Positions 25,738 to 33,201 of a stretch of 34,521 nucleotides of DNA are shown piece after piece. Source of the stretch: an uncultured Lachnospiraceae bacterium (lineage in GTDB: Bacteria > Bacillota > Clostridia > Lachnospirales > Lachnospiraceae); contig CADAKQ010000028.1 in NCBI GenBank assembly GCA_902788555.1, forward strand, positions 1 through 34,521, written 5' to 3'. Both the position numbers and the translations under genes were made by a program. Below the pieces are notes generated by a model. It did not search any database. It worked only from the letters and a program-made list of their open reading frames with translations, and was not told the DNA's origin. The first letter of the stretch is position 1. Every line of letters starts with the position of its first letter.

Positions 25738-26583
25738 ATGAATAATATATACAGGCAATTGAAAGAAAAGTTCATAATGAAGGATGCGTTTTCTGACTGG
25801 AAGGATTATCGTGAGAGTCTTACAGATATCGTTTCATCATATCCGGGGGAAAAGCTTGCCATAGTAGGTGCGGGAAGATGTAATGATATAGATGTAAACA
25901 GACTTTATGAAACTTTTTCCGGTATAACCCTGATTGATATAGATGAGGAAGCAATGAGGGAAGGAATGGCACACCTTGATGATGAGACTATGGAAAAGAC
26001 GGAAATAAAAAGACTTTCCGTAAACGGACTTTACGAAGAAGATATAGATTCGTTTTGTGATGAGCTGTTAAATTATGTGAGGACTCAAGGTAATAATCTT
26101 ACAAAAGAAGCTTACGAGAATAAGCTGCTTGATATGCTCGATGAGTTAAAAAATGAAATGCTTTCAGGTATGGAGCTTTTGGATGAAAGGTTTATTAGAG
26201 AAAGCTTTGATGTTGTCGTTTGTAACGGAGTTTTTAGTCAGCTCTTTTCTATGATATCTTATTTTGTTCATTCGGTTTCCTATAGTATAAGTGATGCAGG
26301 TTTATTTGATACTGCAGATATCGTGGTGGGAGCTGATAAAAAGTTATCTTTAATAAATGATGAAATTATACCTGTTATAATAAAAGGTATTATTTGCATG
26401 GCTGAAAAAACAGTTATATTTGGAAATGAGTATAATAAGGCTGAAGGAGCATATCAGTGTATAAAGTTCATAAAAGATAACTATGAAGCTGATGAAAAAA
26501 TAATAAGGTGGAATTTTAACTCAAAAGAAAAAACAGAGTATGATATGCTTATTCAAATAATAAATAAAAATATTGAGATTTGA
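25738..26583 (+). CDS. SAM-dependent methyltransferase-like protein
   Basis: 281 residues from the ATG at 25738 (AAGG at 25725-25728). A longer frame opens with GTG at 25696 but would run through the hairpin there; an internal ATG at 25777 is also possible. GEKLAIVGAGRCNDIDVNRL is a motif I-like glycine loop followed by the acidic ITLIDIDEEAM; FDVVVCNGVFSQLFSMISYF is the motif IV region. Between them lies a helical insert of about 70 residues (roughly 90-155). Substrate unknown. 18 bp before glycerate kinase. Confidence 0.6.
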   Translation: MNNIYRQLKEKFIMKDAFSDWKDYRESLTDIVSSYPGEKLAIVGAGRCNDIDVNRLYETFSGITLIDIDEEAMREGMAHLDDETMEKTEIKRLSVNGLYEEDIDSFCDELLNYVRTQGNNLTKEAYENKLLDMLDELKNEMLSGMELLDERFIRESFDVVVCNGVFSQLFSMISYFVHSVSYSISDAGLFDTADIVVGADKKLSLINDEIIPVIIKGIICMAEKTVIFGNEYNKAEGAYQCIKFIKDNYEADEKIIRWNFNSKEKTEYDMLIQIINKNIEI

Positions 26584-26601
26584 GATGGTAAAGGAAAACA
26601 T

Positions 26602-27738
26602 ATGAATATAATGATAGCAATGGATTCTTTCAAGGGGAGTCTCACTTCTCTTGAAGCCGGAAATGCTGTACGTGAAGCAATTATAAATAATTTCAAAAAT
26701 GTAAATGCTGAGGTTTTTGAAGTCGCAGATGGCGGAGAAGGATTGACCGAAGCATTACTTTCCATGCATGATCATAAGATAAGAAAAAACTATGTTACAG
26801 GACCTATAGGTAAAAAAGTTGAAGCTGCCTATGGCATTTATAATAAAGACGGTAAAAAATGTGCGGTTATGGAAATGGCAAAGGCTGCAGGTCTTACACT
26901 TGTGCCGGAAGAAAAAAAGAATCCGCTTTATACTACAACTTATGGTGTAGGTGAGATGATTCTTGATGCCGTAAAGGAAGGATGTCAAAGCTTCATAATA
27001 GGAATTGGAGGAAGTGCAACAAATGATGCGGGTATAGGTATGCTTCAGGCGTTGGGATTTCATTTTCTTCGTAAGGATAATAGTGAGGCTTCGTTTGGAG
27101 CAACAGCCTTAAGAGATACAGTAAGCATATCTGATGAAGATGTTACGGATAAACTGCATGATTGTGAATTTCGTATAGTATGCGATGTGAAAAATCCTTT
27201 GTATGGTGATAGTGGCAGCAGCATGGTATATGCACCTCAAAAGGGAGCAACATATGAGCAGGCGAAGGATATGGATGCATGGATGAAGCGGTATGCGGAT
27301 ATTGTTAAAAAGTATTATCCGAAGGCAGATGCATCTGCAAGCGGTGTTGGTGCGGCAGGCGGACTCGGCTTTGCCTTTCAGGCATTTCTTGGAGCGAAAT
27401 TAGAGCGCGGTATAGAGGTAGTGCTTAACGAAAACGGATTTGCCAAGAGTGTTAAAGAGGCTGACCTTGTGATAACGGGTGAAGGAAAATTGGATGAACA
27501 GACTGCCATGGGTAAAGTACCTGTTGGCGTTGCGGAATATGCAAAGAAGTATGGCATAAGAGTAATTGCGTTTGGCGGTCTGGTTGATAAGGATTCGGTA
27601 GAAAAGCTTAAAACTTGCGGGATTGATGAATGTTATCAAATCACACCTGAAGAAATGGATATCAAGGAGGCTTTAAAAAGGAATGTCGCTATAGACAATC
27701 TTAAGGAAAAAGTTGGTAATATTATACACCGGACGTAA
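26602..27738 (+). CDS. Glycerate kinase (GlxK/GarK family)
   Basis: 378 residues, full length. It phosphorylates D-glycerate with ATP to a phosphoglycerate. Family features: IMIAMDSFKGSLTSLEAGNAV at the start, EVADGGEGL, GIGGSATNDAGIGMLQALG, SGVGAAGGLGFAF and ITGEGKLDEQTAMGKVPVGVA. AAAGGA before the ATG. Last gene of the run that starts with the GH13 enzyme; a terminator follows. Confidence 0.93.
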   Translation: MNIMIAMDSFKGSLTSLEAGNAVREAIINNFKNVNAEVFEVADGGEGLTEALLSMHDHKIRKNYVTGPIGKKVEAAYGIYNKDGKKCAVMEMAKAAGLTLVPEEKKNPLYTTTYGVGEMILDAVKEGCQSFIIGIGGSATNDAGIGMLQALGFHFLRKDNSEASFGATALRDTVSISDEDVTDKLHDCEFRIVCDVKNPLYGDSGSSMVYAPQKGATYEQAKDMDAWMKRYADIVKKYYPKADASASGVGAAGGLGFAFQAFLGAKLERGIEVVLNENGFAKSVKEADLVITGEGKLDEQTAMGKVPVGVAEYAKKYGIRVIAFGGLVDKDSVEKLKTCGIDECYQITPEEMDIKEALKRNVAIDNLKEKVGNIIHRT

Positions 27739-27779
27739 GGGAGTTGAAAGAAATAAAAATAAGTGTTATAATTTTTTTG

Positions 27780-27812
27780 CATCTACGAAAGCGTAAGTAG
27801 ATGAATTTTTTT
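27780..27812 (+). terminator. Rho-independent terminator after glycerate kinase
   Basis: CATCTAC (27780-27786) pairs with GTAGATG (27797-27803), then AA and seven T's (27806-27812). An A/T-rich stretch on the left could also allow use on the other strand. Confidence 0.8.
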
Positions 27813-27856
27813 GATTGCATAGTTAGCCTGAACTAACATATATGGAGGCTTTGATT

Positions 27857-28690
27857 ATGGAGAAATATCATATTGAAAAAAATACCGTGCAGGAGACCTT
27901 GATAATTCCTTTATATGGCAGAAAGATTTGTTCGGATTATTTTCCTCATCTATTTAAGGATGAGGAGGCAAATCGTATCTGCAATATGCTGGATTATGAT
28001 TTTTCCGAAAAGGGAAAAAAGATGGAAAAGGGTATAGGGCTCTTTGGAGCTCTCGAGGTTGCTCAAAGACAATACGACCTTGCGTGGGAGGTAAAGGATT
28101 ATCTGGAAAAACATCCAAATGCTGCTGTGGTAAATCTCGGCTGTGGCTTGGATGATACATTTAGAAAGTGCGATAACGGAACCTGTAAGGGCTATAATAT
28201 CGATATGCCGGATGTTATAGCTATAAGAAATGAGCTTCTTCCTGCAGGCGACAGAGAAAAAAATTTGTCATATGATTTAAATGATTATAGCTGGATGGAG
28301 GAGATAGATGCCGGTAGCGGAGCAGTATTTTTTGCTGCAGGAGTTTTTTATTATTTTAAGACTGAGGTTTTGAAAAAACTCTTTTCGGCTATGGCTGAAA
28401 AATTTCCTAAGGGTGTACTGGTATTTGATTCATGCAATAAGAGGGGTGCAAAGATGATGACAAAGACCTGGCTTAAGGAAGCAGGTATAAGTGATGTAGG
28501 TGCATTCTTTTCTGTTGAGGATTATAAAGAGCTTGAAAGCTGGAGCGATAATTTTAATTCCGTTTCGGCAAAGAGTTATATGCGTGGATACAGAGACATA
28601 TATAATGATGTGAAGGGTGTACACAGAACGATGATAAAATTCTGTGACAAGATGGTTTATATGAAGATAATAAAAATTGAGTTCAAGTAA
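27857..28690 (+). CDS. Leucine carboxyl methyltransferase-like O-methyltransferase
   Basis: 277 residues from ATG 27857, with GGAGG (27844-27848) 8 bp upstream; the ATG at 27842 is part of that ribosome site. Residues about 85-115 (AAVVNLGCGLDDTFRKCDNG, YNIDMPDV) match the LCM/TcmP methyltransferase family, where a GCG-D-F loop precedes the acidic D-P strand. FFAAGVFYYF is the motif IV region. These enzymes O-methylate small molecules or carboxylates; the substrate here is unknown. Confidence 0.75.
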   Translation: MEKYHIEKNTVQETLIIPLYGRKICSDYFPHLFKDEEANRICNMLDYDFSEKGKKMEKGIGLFGALEVAQRQYDLAWEVKDYLEKHPNAAVVNLGCGLDDTFRKCDNGTCKGYNIDMPDVIAIRNELLPAGDREKNLSYDLNDYSWMEEIDAGSGAVFFAAGVFYYFKTEVLKKLFSAMAEKFPKGVLVFDSCNKRGAKMMTKTWLKEAGISDVGAFFSVEDYKELESWSDNFNSVSAKSYMRGYRDIYNDVKGVHRTMIKFCDKMVYMKIIKIEFK

Positions 28691-28734
28691 TATTATTGAA
28701 GACTTAATTTGAATTATAGATAAGGAGAGATAAA

Positions 28735-29358
28735 ATGGGATTATTTAAAGATTATGTTAATCAGACCAGAAAGCCGGAGGGAACACTCGGTAAAATGATG
28801 CTGAAGGGGATGAACAGTGGTCATGCAAAGATGGCAGATTGGGGACTTTCACATTTGACTAAGATTGCACCAAAGGAAATAGCAGAGCTTGGATGCGGTG
28901 GCGGAAGGAATGCTGGAGAGCTTCTTAAGAAATACAGTGATGCAAATGTAACTGCTATAGATTACTCACCGCTTTCTGTTGAAAAAGCAACTGAATACAA
29001 TAAAGCGGAGATAGAAGCAGGAAGATGTGTCGTGAAAGAAGGTGACGTTTCCAAGCTTCCTCTTGAAGAAGGCATATTTGATCTTGCTACGGCATTTGAA
29101 ACAATTTACTTTTGGCCGGGACTTGAAAAGTGCTTTGGCGAAGTAGCAAGGATATTAAAACCGGGCGGATATTTCATGATTGTAAATGAATCCGACGGCA
29201 CAGATAAGGCAAGCATCAAGTTTGAAAAAATCATCGAAGGTATGAAGGCTCATACATCAGATGAGATAGAAGAAGCACTTAAGGCGGCAGGATTTTCCAA
29301 GATAAAGGTTGACCATCATAAGTCAAAACCTTGGATAACAGTATTAGCAAAAAAATAA
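28735..29358 (+). CDS. Class I SAM-dependent methyltransferase (UbiE-like)
   Basis: 207 residues, AAGGAGAG site. Motif I IAELGCGGGRNAGELLKKY (about 46-64), acidic TAIDYSPLSVEKA, motif IV-VI FDLATAFETIYFWPGLEKCF and VARILKPGGYFMIVNE. Similar to small-molecule methyltransferases of the Methyltransf_11 type. Substrate unknown. 44 bp after the previous methyltransferase, so probably co-transcribed with it. Confidence 0.85.
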   Translation: MGLFKDYVNQTRKPEGTLGKMMLKGMNSGHAKMADWGLSHLTKIAPKEIAELGCGGGRNAGELLKKYSDANVTAIDYSPLSVEKATEYNKAEIEAGRCVVKEGDVSKLPLEEGIFDLATAFETIYFWPGLEKCFGEVARILKPGGYFMIVNESDGTDKASIKFEKIIEGMKAHTSDEIEEALKAAGFSKIKVDHHKSKPWITVLAKK

Positions 29359-29402
29359 AAGTAATATAGTGGTTATAAAATTAAATATATGATATAATAA
29401 CG

Positions 29403-29443
29403 AAAAAAGATGGTATCATGCATGCATGAATGCCACTTTTTTT
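29403..29443 (+). terminator. Terminator after the methyltransferase pair
   Basis: AAAAAAG (29403-29409), TGGTAT-CATG and CATGA-ATGCCA form an imperfect stem centred on ATGCATGCAT, followed by CTTTTTTTC (29436-29444). Confidence 0.65.
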
Positions 29444-29461
29444 CTATTATTTGGAGAAGCA

Positions 29462-29491
29462 TTGATGATTGTTAGCTTACTGTGTTATAAT
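29462..29491 (+). promoter_or_regulatory. Promoter for the GGDEF-EAL gene
   Basis: TTGATG (29462-29467), 18 bp, TATAAT (29486-29491), just after the preceding terminator; leader of about 100 bases to the start at 29598. Confidence 0.6.
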
Positions 29492-29597
29492 ATCGAGTAT
29501 AAGCGAAAACCAAAGCATATACGGAGCAGATATAAGAACTTTGAAGATGCGTGCTTGCGAGATAGAAAATATATTCGGGATGAAAAGGGGGCATTTC

Positions 29598-31298
29598 ATG
29601 GACGATATTAAAAGAGAGAAATACTATGAATTACTTGAGAAGATATCCGATTATACAAGCAGAGCCAATAATTTTGACAGGGAGAAATTTATAGAGCTTT
29701 TGTCGGAATTTTGTATTATGTTTCGACTTGCTAAGGGTGTTACGGAGTTTTATACCAATCCACGTCACGAACAGGAAGGAAAAGGTGAGGTTCTTGTTGA
29801 CTTTGATAACGGTAAGGGCGAGGTTGTAGTTTTAAAAAACAGAGTGGTTACGCCTGCGTATGCAGTAATTATAGGCACTATATATATGGCTAAGGATGAG
29901 GAACCTCTCGATGATGAAGAGCTTGAAAAGGTGGATATAGTGCTTCGTATGGTTCTTAGCCTGGTTGCCAGAAACCGTTTGCAAAATACCATGTATAAGT
30001 TTGCATATTATGATGATGACAATTATCCTAATATCCGTTATTTTATGCAAAATATTGAAAGATTAAATCAGGAAAATAATCTTAAAGGCTATGTCGCCGC
30101 ATGCTTTAATCTTAAACATTTTTCCATTATAAATCAGGACATAGGTAAGGAAAACGGAGACGTTGTTCTTCGTAATTACTTTAATCTGTTAAACGAAGCT
30201 ATCGGCGATGATGGTATAGTATGCCGTATGGGCGGTGACAATTTCGTTATGTTGTTTGAAAATAATTTATCTGATCATATATTTAAATTGCTTTCGGGTG
30301 CGCCTGTTTCCTATGATGAGGCAAATGGAAATACTAAACGTGTAATAGTATCAGCAAGGGTGGGCGCATTTATAATACCTGACGATTTTGAAGTATCTAA
30401 TCCGGGCAAGATTATGGAGAGGATTTATCCGGCACTCCAGATGGCAAAGCAGATGGACATAAGCCCTGTATTTTATGATAAAAAGCTTTCAAGCGGTCGT
30501 GAAAAGGTTATGCAGGTCAGAAAGAGATTTGCCGAGGCGATAGCTTCTGATGAGATATATGCGTATTATCAGCCTAAGGTTAATGTATATACCGGTGAAA
30601 TTGAAGGTGCGGAAGCTCTTTGCAGGTGGATAAGAGACGGAAAAACAGTTATGCCTATGGAATTTATCCCGGTACTTGAAATGAATATGGATATATGCAA
30701 GCTTGACTTTCATATGCTGGAGCTTGCCTGCCGTGATATAAGAAGATGGCTGGATGAGGGCAAAAAGGTTGTTCGTATATCCGTCAATTTTTCCAGAAAG
30801 CATCTGATAGATGTGGATTTGACGACACATATCCTTGAGATAATTGATAGATATAATGTACCGCATGATTATATAGAAATTGAGCTTACAGAGACAACCA
30901 CGGATGTGGAGTTTAAGGATTTGAAACGAATCGTCAAAAGCTTGCAGCAGGATGGCATATATACCTCTGTTGACGATTTCGGTAATGGATATTCTTCAAT
31001 TAATCTTATCAGATCAATTCCGTGGGATGTACTCAAAGTTGACAGGAGCCTTCTTCCTGTGGAGGATGATGACGAGACGGATACTACAGAAAAAATCTAT
31101 AAATCCGTTGTATCAATGGCACACGATATAGGCATAAATTGTATTACCGAAGGTGTTGAGACAAAGAAACAGATTGAGATATTAAGAAACAATAATTGCA
31201 GCATAGCACAGGGCTTTTTCTTTGACAAACCACTCCCGGTGGAGGAGTTTGAAAAACGCTTTGAAGATAATAAATATATTGATTTGATAAAAGGATAA
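29598..31298 (+). CDS. GGDEF (degenerate)-EAL cyclic di-GMP phosphodiesterase
   Basis: 566 residues from ATG 29598 (GGGGG 8 bp upstream); the open frame back to 29469 would include the promoter. An N-terminal GAF-like region (about 1-125) is followed by a GGDEF domain in which the signature reads GGDNF, so cyclase activity is unlikely. The C-terminal EAL domain keeps its active-site residues: EALCRW, VNFS, ELTET, DDFGNGYSS, LKVDRS, TEGVE and QGFFF. It therefore probably degrades c-di-GMP to pGpG in the cytoplasm, with the GGDEF domain perhaps acting as a GTP sensor. No membrane segment. Confidence 0.9.
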   Translation: MDDIKREKYYELLEKISDYTSRANNFDREKFIELLSEFCIMFRLAKGVTEFYTNPRHEQEGKGEVLVDFDNGKGEVVVLKNRVVTPAYAVIIGTIYMAKDEEPLDDEELEKVDIVLRMVLSLVARNRLQNTMYKFAYYDDDNYPNIRYFMQNIERLNQENNLKGYVAACFNLKHFSIINQDIGKENGDVVLRNYFNLLNEAIGDDGIVCRMGGDNFVMLFENNLSDHIFKLLSGAPVSYDEANGNTKRVIVSARVGAFIIPDDFEVSNPGKIMERIYPALQMAKQMDISPVFYDKKLSSGREKVMQVRKRFAEAIASDEIYAYYQPKVNVYTGEIEGAEALCRWIRDGKTVMPMEFIPVLEMNMDICKLDFHMLELACRDIRRWLDEGKKVVRISVNFSRKHLIDVDLTTHILEIIDRYNVPHDYIEIELTETTTDVEFKDLKRIVKSLQQDGIYTSVDDFGNGYSSINLIRSIPWDVLKVDRSLLPVEDDDETDTTEKIYKSVVSMAHDIGINCITEGVETKKQIEILRNNNCSIAQGFFFDKPLPVEEFEKRFEDNKYIDLIKG

Positions 31299-31354
31299 GA
31301 TGAGCTTATAAATAATGCTTTTGCAGATTAAAAAAAACATGAGGTTTGATAATT

Positions 31355-32008
31355 ATGAAAAGACAGAGTAAATTTATTATGGCAGGAGTAAGTGGATTGA
31401 TGTTCGTCATCTGGATTTTGTTGGTTCGCACGGTGGACGTTGACAGTATCGGTCCGGAAGGAACAAGAGTAGGACTTTCACATATAAACAAGTCAGTTTC
31501 GGATTCTCTGGGGCAAAGGTTATTCTGGTATGATGCTACGGAAGTGCTCGGAATTATTGCTATTCTTGTGGCAGCAGCTTTTGCATTTACAGGATTAGTA
31601 CAGTTGATAAAGAGAAAAAGCCTTTCAAAGGTTGATAAGGAAATATTCGCTCTCGGAGGACTCTATATTATTGTTATAGGGCTATATGCATTATTTGAAG
31701 TTGTAGTTATTAATTTCAGACCTGTCATAATGCAGGGCGAAGAGCATCCGGAGGCTTCATTTCCGTCATCACATACCATGCTTATATGTGTAGTTATGGG
31801 TAGCACGATAATGCTTTTGGATAAATACATAAAGAATAATTCACTTTGTAATGCACTTAAGATTTTGTGTGCCATAATAATGGTTGTAACTGTTGTCGGA
31901 AGACTTGTTTCAGGCGTTCACTGGTTTACGGATATAATAGGTGGAGTAATTATCAGTGTAGCATTACTGGCACTTTTTTCGGGGATTTTAGATGTGGTAA
32001 GGGATTAA
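31355..32008 (+). CDS. PAP2-family membrane phosphatase-like protein
   Basis: 217 residues from ATG 31355 (GAGG at 31341-31344). About six membrane segments. Catalytic motif 2 is FPSSHT and motif 3 is RLVSGVHWFTDIIGG, both intact. Motif 1 (KxxxxxxRP) reads EVVVINFRP, so the usual lysine is glutamate; this might alter activity. Members remove phosphate from lipid phosphates such as phosphatidic acid or undecaprenyl pyrophosphate outside the membrane. Confidence 0.85.
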   Translation: MKRQSKFIMAGVSGLMFVIWILLVRTVDVDSIGPEGTRVGLSHINKSVSDSLGQRLFWYDATEVLGIIAILVAAAFAFTGLVQLIKRKSLSKVDKEIFALGGLYIIVIGLYALFEVVVINFRPVIMQGEEHPEASFPSSHTMLICVVMGSTIMLLDKYIKNNSLCNALKILCAIIMVVTVVGRLVSGVHWFTDIIGGVIISVALLALFSGILDVVRD

Positions 32009-32240
32009 GGCAAAAAAAAGAACCTGACTTGTGACCAATGTCATTAAGTTAAGATGACAAAACAAAGCTCTCTATATCAGAAATGGTATAGGGGTCTTTT
32101 ATTCTAAAGAAGTTGTGACATCTATCTTTGACATGATAGCTGAGAAAAAAAGAAAAAATAGCTTCAAATAATGTGTCAAAGCATGATTTATCAGTAGTAA
32201 ATAAAAGCGAACAGCAGGCTATCTGAAAATTATAATAAAG
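32009..32240. other. Gene-free stretch, origin unclear
   Basis: No frame with a ribosome site and no recognisable protein. The sequence is AT-rich, with several stops in each frame. It could be a decayed transposase or other accessory remnant, but no motif supports a family. Confidence 0.3.
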
Positions 32241-32243
32241 TAG

Positions 32244-32383
32244 CATTTGCCGTCTTTTTGTGGTATAACAACCGCAAGCGGTCGTTATCGCATTAGCTCG
32301 CCAAATAAATGCTTCGCATTTGCTTGGCTCACTTTATTGTGGCAAACTCGGGTTATAGCACACATTATATAAAATTGCAAATG
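32244..32383. repeat. 140-bp nested inverted repeat
   Basis: CATTTGC (32244-32250) pairs with GCAAATG (32377-32383), and GTGGTATAAC (32260-32269) with GTTATAGCAC (32352-32361, one mismatch). Inner hairpins are ATAAC-ACCGC/GCGGT-GTTAT (32265-32288) and CCAA-AATGC/GCATT-TTGG (32301-32327). The centre starts AGCTCGC and ends GCTCAC, as do the loops of the palindromes at 16844 and 22596, but a small hairpin is inserted between. Confidence 0.65.
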
Positions 32384-32390
32384 GTATTTC

Positions 32391-32429
32391 AGAGTCAGGA
32401 TACGAATGGGTTTCCGGCTCTTTTTTTAT
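32391..32429 (+). terminator. Terminator-like hairpin before the excisionase gene
   Basis: GAGTC (32391-32396 region) pairs with GGCTC, with GGA/TCC inside, followed by seven T's. It lies about 20 bp before the excisionase start, so it could also be a leader attenuator. Confidence 0.55.
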
Positions 32430-32448
32430 TATAACTTAAGAGGAAACT

Positions 32449-32694
32449 ATGGAGAAGATAGTTGACGAGACGGTTGATGCTATGGAAAAATATGCTGTGC
32501 CTATTGAAAAGAAGATTAATAAGAAGATTAATCTTACAATTAAAGAAGCTGCCGAATACTCTAATATCGGAATTAACAAGATTGCAGAACTTTTGAGAAA
32601 TCCGATGTGTAATTTTGTATTATATGTCGGGAACAGGAAATTGGTTAAGAGAAAAGAGCTTGAGCAGTATTTATCGACGAGGCGGGAGATTTAA
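32449..32694 (+). CDS. Tn916-type excisionase (Xis) / small winged-helix protein
   Basis: 81 residues. The C-terminal 55 residues, beginning INLTIKEAAEYSNIGINKIAELL, then a hydrophobic strand and RKLVKRKELEQYLSTR, are the MerR-like winged helix of Tn916/ICE excisionases. In such elements xis directly precedes a tyrosine integrase; none follows here, so the gene looks like a remnant or a lone DNA-binding protein. Ribosome site AGAGGA. Confidence 0.75.
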   Translation: MEKIVDETVDAMEKYAVPIEKKINKKINLTIKEAAEYSNIGINKIAELLRNPMCNFVLYVGNRKLVKRKELEQYLSTRREI

Positions 32695-32770
32695 TGAACT
32701 AATTTTAATAATTCAGGCTAATCCATTGAAAATATATAGATTTTATGGTAACATAACTAAGTTGTATTAG

Positions 32771-32906
32771 GCTTATTTCTATAATGATAAGGACTATAGA
32801 AAGAAGCTTGGAAGATACGTAAAAATCAAACTGAAAGTCTGGAAATCATTGAAAATAAAGGAGAAATTAAGATATTATGAAATTAGGTATAGATGATGAA
32901 TCCTGA
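32771..32906 (+). pseudogene. Possible decayed C-terminus of a group II intron maturase
   Basis: One frame reads RKKLGRYVKIKLKVWKSLKI, and after a frameshift the next reads MKLGIDDES and a stop. Group II maturase tails have the same order: a basic R-R-x-I/V segment, W-K-x-W-K, a short gap and N-L-x-K-L-G-I. The stretch is short and the match is from memory, so this is weak. Confidence 0.3.
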
Positions 32907-33101
32907 TTTCATATATCTTTATATATTTCCTTAAAATTCTTTAATACTTTATTTGTTCAATTTTTATCCCTGATTAAATTACATATAAATTCATATAGTT
33001 TGTTATAACTTTTAGAAAATTGGCACAGTAAATGGCACAGTGGATATTTGCTAAGTGTCAGGGAGAAGTTTTGTTACAGCAAAAAATTTATATGTGATAT
33101 G
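32907..33101. other. Gene-free AT-rich stretch with a 9-bp direct repeat
   Basis: No supported gene. TGGCACAGT occurs at 33021-33029 and 33033-33041, three bases apart. Closely spaced repeats of this kind occur around integrase attachment or arm sites, but nothing confirms it here. Confidence 0.35.
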
Positions 33102-33184
33102 CTTTTTGTTTATTTTATATAATTATATCTAAAAAAATAAACAAAAAGTGTTTATAAAATAATATTTTTTTAATATAATAAACA
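33102..33184 (+). promoter_or_regulatory. Operator array and promoter of the XRE-ImmA gene
   Basis: A perfect 15-bp inverted repeat (33102-33116 with 33134-33148). Within it and beyond, the half-site TGTTTAT occurs four times in alternating direction: 33107-33113 (+), 33137-33143 (-), 33149-33155 (+), 33178-33184 (-). TTTATA (33151-33156), 17 bp, TATAAT (33174-33179) is a promoter fully inside the second inverted pair, so a bound repressor would block it. Autoregulation by the XRE domain downstream is inferred. Confidence 0.65.
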
Positions 33185-33201
33185 TGAAAGGAGATGATGA
33201 C

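Noticed and set aside
29469-29597. 43-residue extension of the GGDEF-EAL protein, and a second frame from 29426
   Set aside because: They overlap the promoter at 29462-29491, and the ATG at 29598 has a good ribosome site.
32049-32246. 65-codon minus-strand frame as a gene
   Set aside because: No ribosome site and no recognisable motif; the residue mix looks like translated AT-rich non-coding DNA.
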